DNA from: Candidatus Pedobacter colombiensis
GTDB taxonomy: Bacteria > Bacteroidota > Bacteroidia > Sphingobacteriales > Sphingobacteriaceae
Direction: 5' to 3'
DNA: 64,000 nucleotides
NCBI GenBank assembly: GCA_029202485.1
Contig: CP119313.1
Span: 1,798,001-1,862,000 of the forward strand
Under the pieces are notes generated by a model that worked only from the letters and a program-made list of their open reading frames with translations, had not been told where the DNA came from and did not search any database. The position numbers and the translations under genes were made by a program. Position 1 is the stretch's first letter, and every line of letters begins with the position of its first letter. This document shows positions 42,041-51,109 of the stretch, piece after piece.

Positions 42041-45019
42041 ATGCATAATAACTCTACTTTTAGTTTTAAGAGTATCTGGCTTCTTCTGATGCTCTTTCTC
42101 TTAACTTTAAACCTGTATTCACAACAAAGGGTAACTATTACCGGAACGGTGACATCGGCAGATGGACTCGCGCTTCCCGGGGTAAGTGTTCGTTTAAAGG
42201 GCACAACTATAGCCACGATGACCAATCCCAAAGGAAATTTCTCTTTATCCATACCCGGGCTTTCAGGAATGCTGGAATTCAGTTCTATCGGCTATAAGGG
42301 TCAGGAAGTTGCAATTCGAAATTCCGGCACCTATCAGGTTACTATGCAGGAAGATGCTGCCGGACTAAGTGAAGTAGTGGTAGTGGGTTATGGTACGACC
42401 AGAAAAAAGGACCTTACAGGATCTATTGCCGTGGTTACTTCAAAAGACTTTCAACAAGGAAATATCACTACACCAGAACAAATGTTGGCAGGTAAGGTAC
42501 CAGGAGTGTCTATCACCTCAAATGGTGGTCAGCCAGGAAGTGGCAGTACCATCCGTATTCGTGGTGGATCTTCTTTAAATGCCAGTAATGATCCACTGAT
42601 TGTAATTGATGGTGTTCCGTTGCAAAGTGGTGGTGTTTCGGGGGCAACCAACCCATTAACTTTCATCAATCCAGATGATGTGGAATCTTTTACGATTTTA
42701 AAAGATGCTTCTGCTGCTGCAATTTATGGCGCCAGAGCTGCCAATGGGGTAATCATCATTACAACTAAAAAAGGAGTTGGCGGTGATTTTAAGGTAGGTT
42801 TCAATACCATAAACTCAATGTCAAAAATTATTAAAGAAGTAAAAGTATTAGATGGCGACCAATTCCGGACTGTAGTGAATGCCAACGGGACTCAAAAGCA
42901 AAAGGATATGCTTGGCGCTTTTAATACCAATTGGCAGGACTTGATTTATCAGGATGGTTTAGCTACTGATAATAACGTGAGTATGAGTGGTGGAATTAAA
43001 AAATTGCCATATAGACTTTCTGTGGGCTACCAAAACCAGACCGGGATTTTGAAGACAGACGAACTCCAAAAAACAACTGTAGCTTTTGTATTGAACCCTA
43101 CTTTTTTTGACAATCACCTAAAGATAGACCTCAATTTAAAAGGTAGCGCACTGAAAACCAGGTTTGCCAATCAGGCTGCTATAGGCGCTGCAGTAGGTTT
43201 CGACCCAACGCAGGCTGTGTATACCAATAGAAGCGATTACAATGGTTATTGGGAGTGGTTAGATCCAACTACACCAAGTGGATTGGTTAATCTGGTGGTG
43301 AGAAATCCTGTTGGATTATTGGAGCAACGCCAGAACCGTTCTACTCCTTTAAGAAGCATTGGCAATCTTCAGCTGGATTATAAGTTCCATTTCCTTCCTG
43401 ATTTACATGCAAATTTAAATGCCGGTTATGATATAGCCGAAGGTAAGGGGACAACTTTTGTTAATCAATATGCGGCAGAAACTTTTAATCGCCAGGGGAT
43501 CAATACACAATACAGACAGGATAGAAGAAATACCGTACTTGAGTTTTATCTGAATTATGTGAAGGAATTCAAATCAATTAAAAGTAGAGTAGACGCGACC
43601 GCCGGATATTCTTACAACGATTATTTAACTAAAATTTTCAACTTTGCAGATTTTGACGCTAATGGCAATAAAATATTAAATTCTGAACCTGTTTTTCCTT
43701 TTGATAAACCTCAAAACAGGTTGATCTCTTACTTTGGGCGTTTAAATTACAATTACGACGAACGTTTTTTACTAACCGCTACCATTAGGAGAGATGGCTC
43801 TTCCCGCTTTGGACCAAATTATAAAAATGCCGTCTTCCCATCTGTTGCAGCAGCCTGGACATTAAAGAACGAAGATTTTATGCGAGAGAATAAGACTTTC
43901 TCAGCACTTAAACTTCGACTTAGTTATGGTACTACAGGGCAGCAGGATGGAATTGGTAACTACGGTTATTTGTCTACCTATAGTTTAAGTACACCTACTG
44001 CAGCTTATCAGTTTGGTAATGAGTTTTATCAGATGTACAGACCAAGCGCCTACATTTACAACATTAAATGGGAGCAAACAGCGACTACAAATGTTGGGGT
44101 AGATATGGGCTTTCTGGACAATAGAATTACGGCAAGCGTAGATTGGTACTATAAGAAAACCAGTGATTTATTAAATTTGGTTCCTCAGCCGGCCGGTACC
44201 AACTTTTCTGCCACAGCGGTTGTAAATGTCGGGGATATGGAGAATAGGGGGGTAGAACTAGCCCTAAATGTTGTACCTGTTAAAGGTGCAGATTTCAATT
44301 GGGATTTTAATTTTAATGCCACTTATAACAAAAACACCATTACCAATTTAACGGTAATTCCAAAAGATAAAAATTATGTGGGTGCACCGGTCGGACCCAT
44401 TGCCGGTGGCGTTAGTGGCCAGTATGCCATGATTAATGCAGTTGGTAGTGGTAAGAACACCTTTTATCTGTTTCAACAGGTATATGATCAGTCGGGTCGT
44501 CCTGTCGAAGGGGTTTACATAGATCAAAATGGCGATGGTCTGATCAATCAAAATGATTTCCATAAAGGGAAGTCTGCCGATCCTAAATTTTTTCTGGGCT
44601 TTAGCAATAACCTGAACTATAAAAAGTGGAGTTTAAACTTTGTAATGAGAGCCAATATTGGAAATTATGTTTACAACAACATCAGTAGTCAGACTGGAAA
44701 TTGGGCACAGATTGGGGGCTCAGCTGTTTTGTACAATGCTTCACCGAGTTATCTGGCCACTAATTTTAAAGCCCAGCAGCTATTCAGTGATTATTATATT
44801 GAAAATGCTTCCTTTTTAAAAATGGATAATGTCAGTTTAGGTTATCGCTTTGGAAAGGTTTTTCATAGTAAGGTAGGCTTGCAAGTCAATGCTGGTATAC
44901 AGAATGTATTTACCATTACCAATTACAGTGGACTGGATCCCGAAGTTAGCTCAGGTATAGATAATAATCTTTATCCCAGACCAAGGGTCTTTTCTTTAGG
45001 CTTAAACCTCAATTATTAA
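42041..45019 (+). CDS. susC: SusC-type TonB-dependent outer-membrane receptor
   Basis: A 992-residue receptor: Sec signal, CarboxypepD_reg domain (about 30-110, TVTSADGLALPGVSV), plug (about 120-235, with VVVGYGTTRKKDLTGSI and GGSSLNASNDPLIVIDGVPL) and a 22-strand barrel ending in a Tyr (SLGLNLNY). With SusD it imports oligosaccharides across the outer membrane using TonB energy. There is no N-terminal STN domain, which fits control by HTCS rather than ECF sigma/anti-sigma. It is the first gene of the operon, 20 bp before susD. Confidence 0.97.
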   Translation: MHNNSTFSFKSIWLLLMLFLLTLNLYSQQRVTITGTVTSADGLALPGVSVRLKGTTIATMTNPKGNFSLSIPGLSGMLEFSSIGYKGQEVAIRNSGTYQVTMQEDAAGLSEVVVVGYGTTRKKDLTGSIAVVTSKDFQQGNITTPEQMLAGKVPGVSITSNGGQPGSGSTIRIRGGSSLNASNDPLIVIDGVPLQSGGVSGATNPLTFINPDDVESFTILKDASAAAIYGARAANGVIIITTKKGVGGDFKVGFNTINSMSKIIKEVKVLDGDQFRTVVNANGTQKQKDMLGAFNTNWQDLIYQDGLATDNNVSMSGGIKKLPYRLSVGYQNQTGILKTDELQKTTVAFVLNPTFFDNHLKIDLNLKGSALKTRFANQAAIGAAVGFDPTQAVYTNRSDYNGYWEWLDPTTPSGLVNLVVRNPVGLLEQRQNRSTPLRSIGNLQLDYKFHFLPDLHANLNAGYDIAEGKGTTFVNQYAAETFNRQGINTQYRQDRRNTVLEFYLNYVKEFKSIKSRVDATAGYSYNDYLTKIFNFADFDANGNKILNSEPVFPFDKPQNRLISYFGRLNYNYDERFLLTATIRRDGSSRFGPNYKNAVFPSVAAAWTLKNEDFMRENKTFSALKLRLSYGTTGQQDGIGNYGYLSTYSLSTPTAAYQFGNEFYQMYRPSAYIYNIKWEQTATTNVGVDMGFLDNRITASVDWYYKKTSDLLNLVPQPAGTNFSATAVVNVGDMENRGVELALNVVPVKGADFNWDFNFNATYNKNTITNLTVIPKDKNYVGAPVGPIAGGVSGQYAMINAVGSGKNTFYLFQQVYDQSGRPVEGVYIDQNGDGLINQNDFHKGKSADPKFFLGFSNNLNYKKWSLNFVMRANIGNYVYNNISSQTGNWAQIGGSAVLYNASPSYLATNFKAQQLFSDYYIENASFLKMDNVSLGYRFGKVFHSKVGLQVNAGIQNVFTITNYSGLDPEVSSGIDNNLYPRPRVFSLGLNLNY

Positions 45020-45039
45020 CCTATCAAACCCACAAGAAG

Positions 45040-46671
45040 ATGAATCGTTTCAATACAAAATATATCACATTTGGCCCGCTAAAAAAGCTGGCACTGGCTT
45101 GCACCTGCATCCTATGGATGAGTGCCTGTAATAAACTGGATTTAACACCAACCAATGGTTTAACGGCAGATAAAGTATACGCTACACCACTTGGCTATAA
45201 ACAAGCGCTGGCTAAAGTTTACGGCGCTTTTGCACTGACGGGGAATGCAACAACCGGTGCGCAGGATATTCCGGTAGAAATTATTAAAGATGAGGGAAAC
45301 TCTGATTTTTTACGTCTGTATTGGAACTTGCAGGAACTTACCACAGATGAAGCCGCATGGTCATGGCAAAGTGATGCCGGAATTCAGGGATTACATGAGC
45401 TCAGCTGGTCTTCCATTAATTCTATTATTAATGGATTGTATTACCGTTCTTATTTCCAGATTACATTGTGCAATGACTTTATCCGTCAGTCTGCTGATGC
45501 TGAAGTATCAAAAAGAGGAATTTCCGGTGCTGATGCCGATAACATCCGTAAGTACAGGGCAGAATCCCGGTTTCTTAGGGCTTACCAATATTGGGTATTG
45601 ATGGACCTGTATGGTAACCCACCACTGGTAACCGAGGATATAGTGATTGGAGGTAAAGACTTTCCAAAGCAGATCCAGCGCAAAGACCTGTTTGTTTACA
45701 TAGAATCTGAACTGAAAGCCATAGAGGGAGACCTGGCTGCACCAAAGACAAATGAATACGCCAGGGTAGACCGTGCAGCAGTTTGGGCATTATTGTCGCG
45801 CATGTATTTGAATGCAGAAATTTATACTGGTACCGCCAAATATACAGAGGCAATTACTTATTGCAATAAAATCACCGATGCAGGCTATACCCTACATAAC
45901 AATTACAGGGAATTGACTATTGCCGACAATCACCTCAATACAGATGAGTTTATTCTAACCATTGCTTATGATGGAACAAATACACAAAATTATGGGGGTA
46001 CAACCTATCTGATGCATGGTCCGGCACATGTGCCGGCAGATGTATCCGGCTCTAATGGTGATTGGGGCGGATTGCGCTTTACACAGAATTTTGTGAACCT
46101 ATTTGCCGACAAAACCGGTAATACAGATTCCAGAGCACAGTTTTATATGACTGGCCAGAGTTTGGAAATGACAGATTTGTATGTTTCTACAGATGGTTAC
46201 TCCAGTACCAAATTCAGAAATAAAACCAGATCGGGTGGACCTGCTCCACACCAGGATGCTGCTAAAGACTTTTCGGATATAGACTTTCCATTGTTCCGAT
46301 TGGGCGAAATCTATTTAACTTATGCAGAAGCAGTATTACGTGGTGGATCAGGAGGCACCTTGAACACTGCACTGGATTACATGAATAAACTACGTACACG
46401 TGCTTACAAGGGAAGCACAGCAGGAAACATTAGCAGCACTGCTTTAACCAAAGATTTTATCCTGGATGAAAGAGGCCGTGAATTGTATTATGAAGCCTTT
46501 AGAAGAACCGATCTGATCCGTTTTGGCAAATTTACGACCAATGCCTATTTATGGGCCTGGAAGGGTGGCGTAAAAAATGGAACTTCAGTAGCGGATAAAT
46601 TTAACCTCTTTCCATTGCCGCCTACAGATCTTGCTGCTAACCCTAATTTAATTCAAAACACTGGTTATTAA
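45040..46671 (+). CDS. susD: SusD/RagB-family glycan-binding lipoprotein
   Basis: A 543-residue lipoprotein with lipobox MSAC (Cys about 30). The TPR-like helical SusD fold is seen in the usual blocks: AESRFLRAYQYWVLMDLYGNPP, RVDRAAVWALLSRMYLNAE, and a C-terminal FILDERGRELYYE...RRTDLIRFGKF. It caps the SusC barrel and binds glycan at the cell surface. Gene order directly after susC is canonical. Confidence 0.97.
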   Translation: MNRFNTKYITFGPLKKLALACTCILWMSACNKLDLTPTNGLTADKVYATPLGYKQALAKVYGAFALTGNATTGAQDIPVEIIKDEGNSDFLRLYWNLQELTTDEAAWSWQSDAGIQGLHELSWSSINSIINGLYYRSYFQITLCNDFIRQSADAEVSKRGISGADADNIRKYRAESRFLRAYQYWVLMDLYGNPPLVTEDIVIGGKDFPKQIQRKDLFVYIESELKAIEGDLAAPKTNEYARVDRAAVWALLSRMYLNAEIYTGTAKYTEAITYCNKITDAGYTLHNNYRELTIADNHLNTDEFILTIAYDGTNTQNYGGTTYLMHGPAHVPADVSGSNGDWGGLRFTQNFVNLFADKTGNTDSRAQFYMTGQSLEMTDLYVSTDGYSSTKFRNKTRSGGPAPHQDAAKDFSDIDFPLFRLGEIYLTYAEAVLRGGSGGTLNTALDYMNKLRTRAYKGSTAGNISSTALTKDFILDERGRELYYEAFRRTDLIRFGKFTTNAYLWAWKGGVKNGTSVADKFNLFPLPPTDLAANPNLIQNTGY

Positions 46672-46682
46672 TATCTCAACAT

Positions 46683-47795
46683 ATGAAGAATCTATTTAGT
46701 CGGTTTTTACTGATCTTATTCCTGATCGTTTCTTTTGCTGCATGTAAAAAAGATTCGGTTAAAAGTATAATTGTACCCCCTGCAAATGGTACACAAGCCT
46801 TTAGCAGTTCGGTGAGTACAGTGGTTTTATCAGCAGCTACAGATGCTGCAAAAGTGGTTACCTTCAGTTTTAAAGCTGCAGATTATGGCGTTAAAGTGGT
46901 GCCTACTTATACTTTACAATTTGATGTCCCGGCAGATACAGTCGGTCCAAATGCCTGGGCAAATGCCATTAATGTGAAGCTACCTGTAGATAGCTTGAAG
47001 AAAACCTATCTGGGAGCAGATTTCAATGCGCTGTTAAGTGTGCAACTGATGCTACCTACTGGCGTAAACAGCACTCTTGTTGTGCGCTTAAAGACGGATG
47101 TGAACCAGAATAGTGGGATAGCCTCTACGGTAAAGCCAATCTATTCGACCTTAAAGATGACGGTAAATCCATACAAGTCTACCGTAGAATATCCCGCGCT
47201 TTTGGTTAAAGGTGGTAATTCCTGGAAAACACCAACAGAGCGCACCAATGGGTTTTTGCTGGCCTCTGCTAAATTTAACGCCAAGTATGAAGGGTATTTA
47301 AATTTGCCAAATGCCGATGGATGGGGTGGTGATGCATTTCAACTCATTTCTACAAAAGATGCCAAAGTTTATGGCTGGGGTACAAATGCGAATACCTTAA
47401 GTGTAGGAGGGGGGAACTTGTGGTTAACCCCATCACCTGCATATATGAAAGTAAATGCGGATCTGGATTTGTTAACGATCACTTATACGGCGGTAAAATT
47501 CTTTATCTCAGGAGATGATAACAACTGGAGTACATCCGCTACGCCCATGGTTTATAATTCGGCATCTAAAACATGGATTGCCGCTAATGTAGCACTTACA
47601 GCAGGTAAAACAATTGTTTTTACCGCTAATGGTAGTTATGACATCAGTTATAAAGTTGACAATAAAGGTTCGCTCGTTTTTGCCGGTGCGCCTACCTGGG
47701 GCGGAATCAATATTCCGGTGGCTAAAACAGGGGTGTTTACGGTAACTTTAGACTTAAGTGCGGGCGATGGAAATTACACCTATTCTATTAAATAA
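46683..47795 (+). CDS. SusE/F-like surface glycan-binding lipoprotein
   Basis: A 370-residue lipoprotein (lipobox FAAC, Cys about 21). An N-terminal Ig-like SusE domain (about 30-165, FSFKAADYGVKVVPTYTLQF) is followed by two starch-binding-like modules rich in Trp and Asn, including SGDDNNWS near residue 280, as in SusE/SusF tails. It begins 11 bp after susD. The role is surface capture of the same galactan as SusD; direct binding is inferred. Confidence 0.85.
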   Translation: MKNLFSRFLLILFLIVSFAACKKDSVKSIIVPPANGTQAFSSSVSTVVLSAATDAAKVVTFSFKAADYGVKVVPTYTLQFDVPADTVGPNAWANAINVKLPVDSLKKTYLGADFNALLSVQLMLPTGVNSTLVVRLKTDVNQNSGIASTVKPIYSTLKMTVNPYKSTVEYPALLVKGGNSWKTPTERTNGFLLASAKFNAKYEGYLNLPNADGWGGDAFQLISTKDAKVYGWGTNANTLSVGGGNLWLTPSPAYMKVNADLDLLTITYTAVKFFISGDDNNWSTSATPMVYNSASKTWIAANVALTAGKTIVFTANGSYDISYKVDNKGSLVFAGAPTWGGINIPVAKTGVFTVTLDLSAGDGNYTYSIK

Positions 47796-47802
47796 ACTGA
47801 AA

Positions 47803-48858
47803 ATGAGACTTAAATCTATTCATATTACACAAAGCCTGGGATTGTTATTCCTGATCTTCCTGTTGATGACAGGCTGTAAAAAGAGCCCAAAAGGTGATAC
47901 TCAAATTTATCCTGTACCAGATCCTCCGGGTACTTATGCGAAAGGAGCAGACGTGAGCTGGGTAACAGAAATGGAAGCCGGAGGCAAGAAATTTTATAAC
48001 AATGCCGGTGTTGAGCAGGATTTGTTTAAGATTTTAAGTGATAAAGGGATCAATTCCATACGTCTACGCGTTTGGGTTAACCCTACGGGAGGATGGTGTA
48101 ATACAGCTGATGTGGTGGCAAAAGCCAAGCGGGCAAAGGCCATGAACATGCGGGTGATGCTCGATTTTCATTATAGTGATAACTGGGCAGATCCCGGAAA
48201 GCAAACTAAGCCTGCTGCCTGGGCTACACAAAGTATTGCTGCTTTAAAAACCTCGGTTTATGACCATACTGTAGCAGTGTTAACCGCCTTAAAAGACAAT
48301 AAAATTGTGCCGGAATGGGTGCAGGTAGGTAATGAAACCAATAATGGAATGCTCTGGGATGAAGGAAAGGCTTCACTAAACATGAAGAACTTTGCAGACC
48401 TGGTATTGTCCGGTTATTCAGCAGTGAAATTTGCCAGTCCTACTTCTAAAGTGATTGTTCATATTTCTAACGGCTATGATAATGCTTTGTTCAGATGGAT
48501 GTTTGATGGCTTAAAAAACAATGGTGCGAAATGGGATGTAATTGGGATGTCTTTGTACCCTTCTGCAACAGACTGGGCAACAAAAAATACACAATGTCTG
48601 GCTAATATGACGGATATGGTTGCTCGCTATGGTTCAGAAATTATGATTTGTGAGATTGGTATGCCGGTTGCCGAGGCAGAAGCTTCAAAGTTGTTCATTG
48701 CAGATCTGTTAACTAAAAACAAATCGCTTCCAAATAATAAAGGATTGGGTGTTTTTTATTGGGAACCTGAATCTTATAATAGTTGGAGTGGTTATAAATT
48801 AGGTGCTTTTGATGATACAGGAAAGCCCACAGTGGCATTGAATGCTTTTTTACCTTAG
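47803..48858 (+). CDS. GH53 endo-beta-1,4-galactanase lipoprotein
   Basis: The ATG at 47803 gives a 351-residue protein; the frame opens at 47758 inside the previous gene. A lipobox MTGC (Cys about 26) anchors it. The GH53 barrel shows GADVSWVTEME, SIRLRVWVNP, LDFHYSDNWADPGKQ, the acid/base Glu178 in GNETNNG and the nucleophile Glu284 in CEIGMP. It cuts beta-1,4-galactan internally, very likely at the cell surface to feed SusC/D. This is the strongest clue to the locus substrate: type I arabinogalactan or rhamnogalacturonan-I side chains. Confidence 0.96.
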   Translation: MRLKSIHITQSLGLLFLIFLLMTGCKKSPKGDTQIYPVPDPPGTYAKGADVSWVTEMEAGGKKFYNNAGVEQDLFKILSDKGINSIRLRVWVNPTGGWCNTADVVAKAKRAKAMNMRVMLDFHYSDNWADPGKQTKPAAWATQSIAALKTSVYDHTVAVLTALKDNKIVPEWVQVGNETNNGMLWDEGKASLNMKNFADLVLSGYSAVKFASPTSKVIVHISNGYDNALFRWMFDGLKNNGAKWDVIGMSLYPSATDWATKNTQCLANMTDMVARYGSEIMICEIGMPVAEAEASKLFIADLLTKNKSLPNNKGLGVFYWEPESYNSWSGYKLGAFDDTGKPTVALNAFLP

Positions 48859-48866
48859 TTTCGTTT

Positions 48867-51092
48867 ATGATGTTTTATAAGAAATTTATCGCACTCGCGT
48901 TTGCTGCTACAACTGTTTTACCTGCTATGGCGCAGTCCAGCAAATCTGCCTCAGTTAAACAGGGGATTTATGTTGATGCGCAGGGAATTATTCGCTGGGA
49001 GAAGAACCGTGAGGAAGCGGCCTTTTTTGGCGTAAACTATACTGCACCATTTGCTTATGGCTACCGTTCCATCAATCGTTTGGGAATGACGGTGGAGCAG
49101 GCTATAAAGGACGATGTTTATCATTTTTCCAGACTTGGACTGGATGCTTTTCGTGTGCACGTTTGGGATACTGAAATATCAGATGTGAAGGGGAACCTAC
49201 TCAATAATGAGCATTTAAGGCTGTTCGACTTTCTAATTGCCGAGCTTAAAAAGAGAAATATCAAAACGATCGTTACCCCAATTGCATTCTGGGGTAATGG
49301 TTATCCAGAGAAGGATCAGGATCTGGGTGGCTTCTCCAGTAAGTACGGAAAACGTGAGGCTTTGGTAGAAGAACAGGCTTTTCTAGCACAGGAAAATTAC
49401 CTTAAGCAATTCTTTAAACATAAAAATCAATATACCGGACTTACTTATCAGCAAGACCCGGATGTGATTGCTACAGAGGTGAACAATGAGCCACAGCACA
49501 GTGGCCCCAAAGAAAGAACAACCGAATACATCAACAGGATGGTAAAGGCCATCAGAAGTACTGGCTGGACTAAACCTGTATTTTATAACATTAGTGAATC
49601 TCCAAAGTATGCAGATGCCATTGTAAAGGCAGATGTTCAGGGCCATACTTTTCAATGGTATCCGAGCGGACTGGTTGCCGGACATACGCAAAAAGGCAAT
49701 TTCCTGCCGAATGTATCGAAGTACCCTATCCCTTTCGATAGTATTCCTGGCTTTAAAAACCGCGCTAAAATGGTTTACGAATTTGATGCTGCCGATATTT
49801 TAGGCGCCTATATGTATCCGGCAATGGCTAGGAGTTTCAGAACCGCAGGTTTTCAGTGGGCTACACAGTTTGCTTATGATCCGATGGCTACGGCTTCGAG
49901 TAACGTAGAGTACCAAACGCATTATTTAAATATGGCTTATACACCTGCTAAAGCCATTAGTTTATTGATTGCAAGCAAGGCTTTCCATAAGCTGCCAAGG
50001 TTGAAATCTTATCCTCAGGATACACTTTTTGACGCCTTTAGATTGGATTATACAAATGGTTTAAGTGAAATGAATACCCCAGAGGAGTTCTATTATTCTA
50101 ATACTACGGATACTAAACCCGTAGATCCTGCCAAATTGAAAAATATTGCAGGAGTAGGTAGTTCTGAGATGGTGAAGTATGATGGTTCAGGAGCTTACTT
50201 TATAGACCGATTGGAAAACGGGGTATGGCGATTGGAAGTTATGCCTGATGCGGTTTTCATCAGGGATCCTTTTGAAAGAACCTCACCACAAAAGGATGTT
50301 GCCCGGGTAACCTGGAAGCATCATGAAATGGATCTGAGCCTGCCAAACCTGGGGACTGACTTTACCATCAAAGGCATTAATAAGGGGAACCATTTTGCGA
50401 CCACTGCTGCCGGATCTCAATTCTCTGTATCACCTGGTGTTTATATCCTGACCAGTAAAGGACAAAAAAATGAGGTTACGGAACGTACGCGTATGGGTGT
50501 TATAGAGGTGGGTGAGTTTGTGGCGCCTAAACAAACGGCATTAAAGATTTTTAATCCGGAAACAGACCGGGAAAAAGCTGTGCTTTATAACCCGGATTGG
50601 AAGAATAAAGCCGTTGAATATATCCCCGGTGAAATTCCTGTAGCTTCCATTTTAAGATTGAAGTTGGATACCAGTCAGGTTAGTCCATTGATAGGCTTGC
50701 AGTATTATTTTGGAGATCAGCTTGCCCTAAATTCGGCCGAACTTCCAGGCTATAAATCATTGGTGATTAAGGCCAGAACCGGAAATGTAGCGCCTATAAA
50801 GATTAAGCTGGGCATGATTGCTAAGAGCTCCGATTTCTTTGCTGCCGAGGCTATGGTTGGTCCCGAATTTACGGAGATTGAAATTCCGCTGAATACTTTA
50901 ACAAAGGATGCACAATTGCTGCTGCCAAGACCATATCCCGGATTTTTGCCACTTTATTTTAAAGCTGAAAACAGCAACGCTTTTAACCTTAAGGATGCCG
51001 AGAAACTAGAAATCACTTTCGGCTACGGCCTTAAAAATAAAAGTTCAGATCAGCCTAACACATTGGAGATTGAATCCATTTACCTAAAATAA
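48867..51092 (+). CDS. Putative TIM-barrel glycoside hydrolase (clan GH-A), family unassigned
   Basis: A 741-residue protein with a Sec signal (cleavage near AMAQ). The first 400 residues look like a clan GH-A barrel: FGVNYTAPF, LGLDAFRVHVWDTE, a proposed acid/base Glu208 in EVNNEPQH and a proposed nucleophile Glu305 in VYEFDAAD. Residues about 400-740 are beta-rich domains. I do not recognise the family; cellulase-like (GH5) and clan GH-A beta-galactosidases are the nearest styles. It lies between GH53 and GH2 genes in one operon, 8 bp after GH53, so beta-galactoside cleavage is the natural guess. Confidence 0.72.
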   Translation: MMFYKKFIALAFAATTVLPAMAQSSKSASVKQGIYVDAQGIIRWEKNREEAAFFGVNYTAPFAYGYRSINRLGMTVEQAIKDDVYHFSRLGLDAFRVHVWDTEISDVKGNLLNNEHLRLFDFLIAELKKRNIKTIVTPIAFWGNGYPEKDQDLGGFSSKYGKREALVEEQAFLAQENYLKQFFKHKNQYTGLTYQQDPDVIATEVNNEPQHSGPKERTTEYINRMVKAIRSTGWTKPVFYNISESPKYADAIVKADVQGHTFQWYPSGLVAGHTQKGNFLPNVSKYPIPFDSIPGFKNRAKMVYEFDAADILGAYMYPAMARSFRTAGFQWATQFAYDPMATASSNVEYQTHYLNMAYTPAKAISLLIASKAFHKLPRLKSYPQDTLFDAFRLDYTNGLSEMNTPEEFYYSNTTDTKPVDPAKLKNIAGVGSSEMVKYDGSGAYFIDRLENGVWRLEVMPDAVFIRDPFERTSPQKDVARVTWKHHEMDLSLPNLGTDFTIKGINKGNHFATTAAGSQFSVSPGVYILTSKGQKNEVTERTRMGVIEVGEFVAPKQTALKIFNPETDREKAVLYNPDWKNKAVEYIPGEIPVASILRLKLDTSQVSPLIGLQYYFGDQLALNSAELPGYKSLVIKARTGNVAPIKIKLGMIAKSSDFFAAEAMVGPEFTEIEIPLNTLTKDAQLLLPRPYPGFLPLYFKAENSNAFNLKDAEKLEITFGYGLKNKSSDQPNTLEIESIYLK

Positions 51093-51109
51093 GAATTACT
51101 ACAGAAAAT

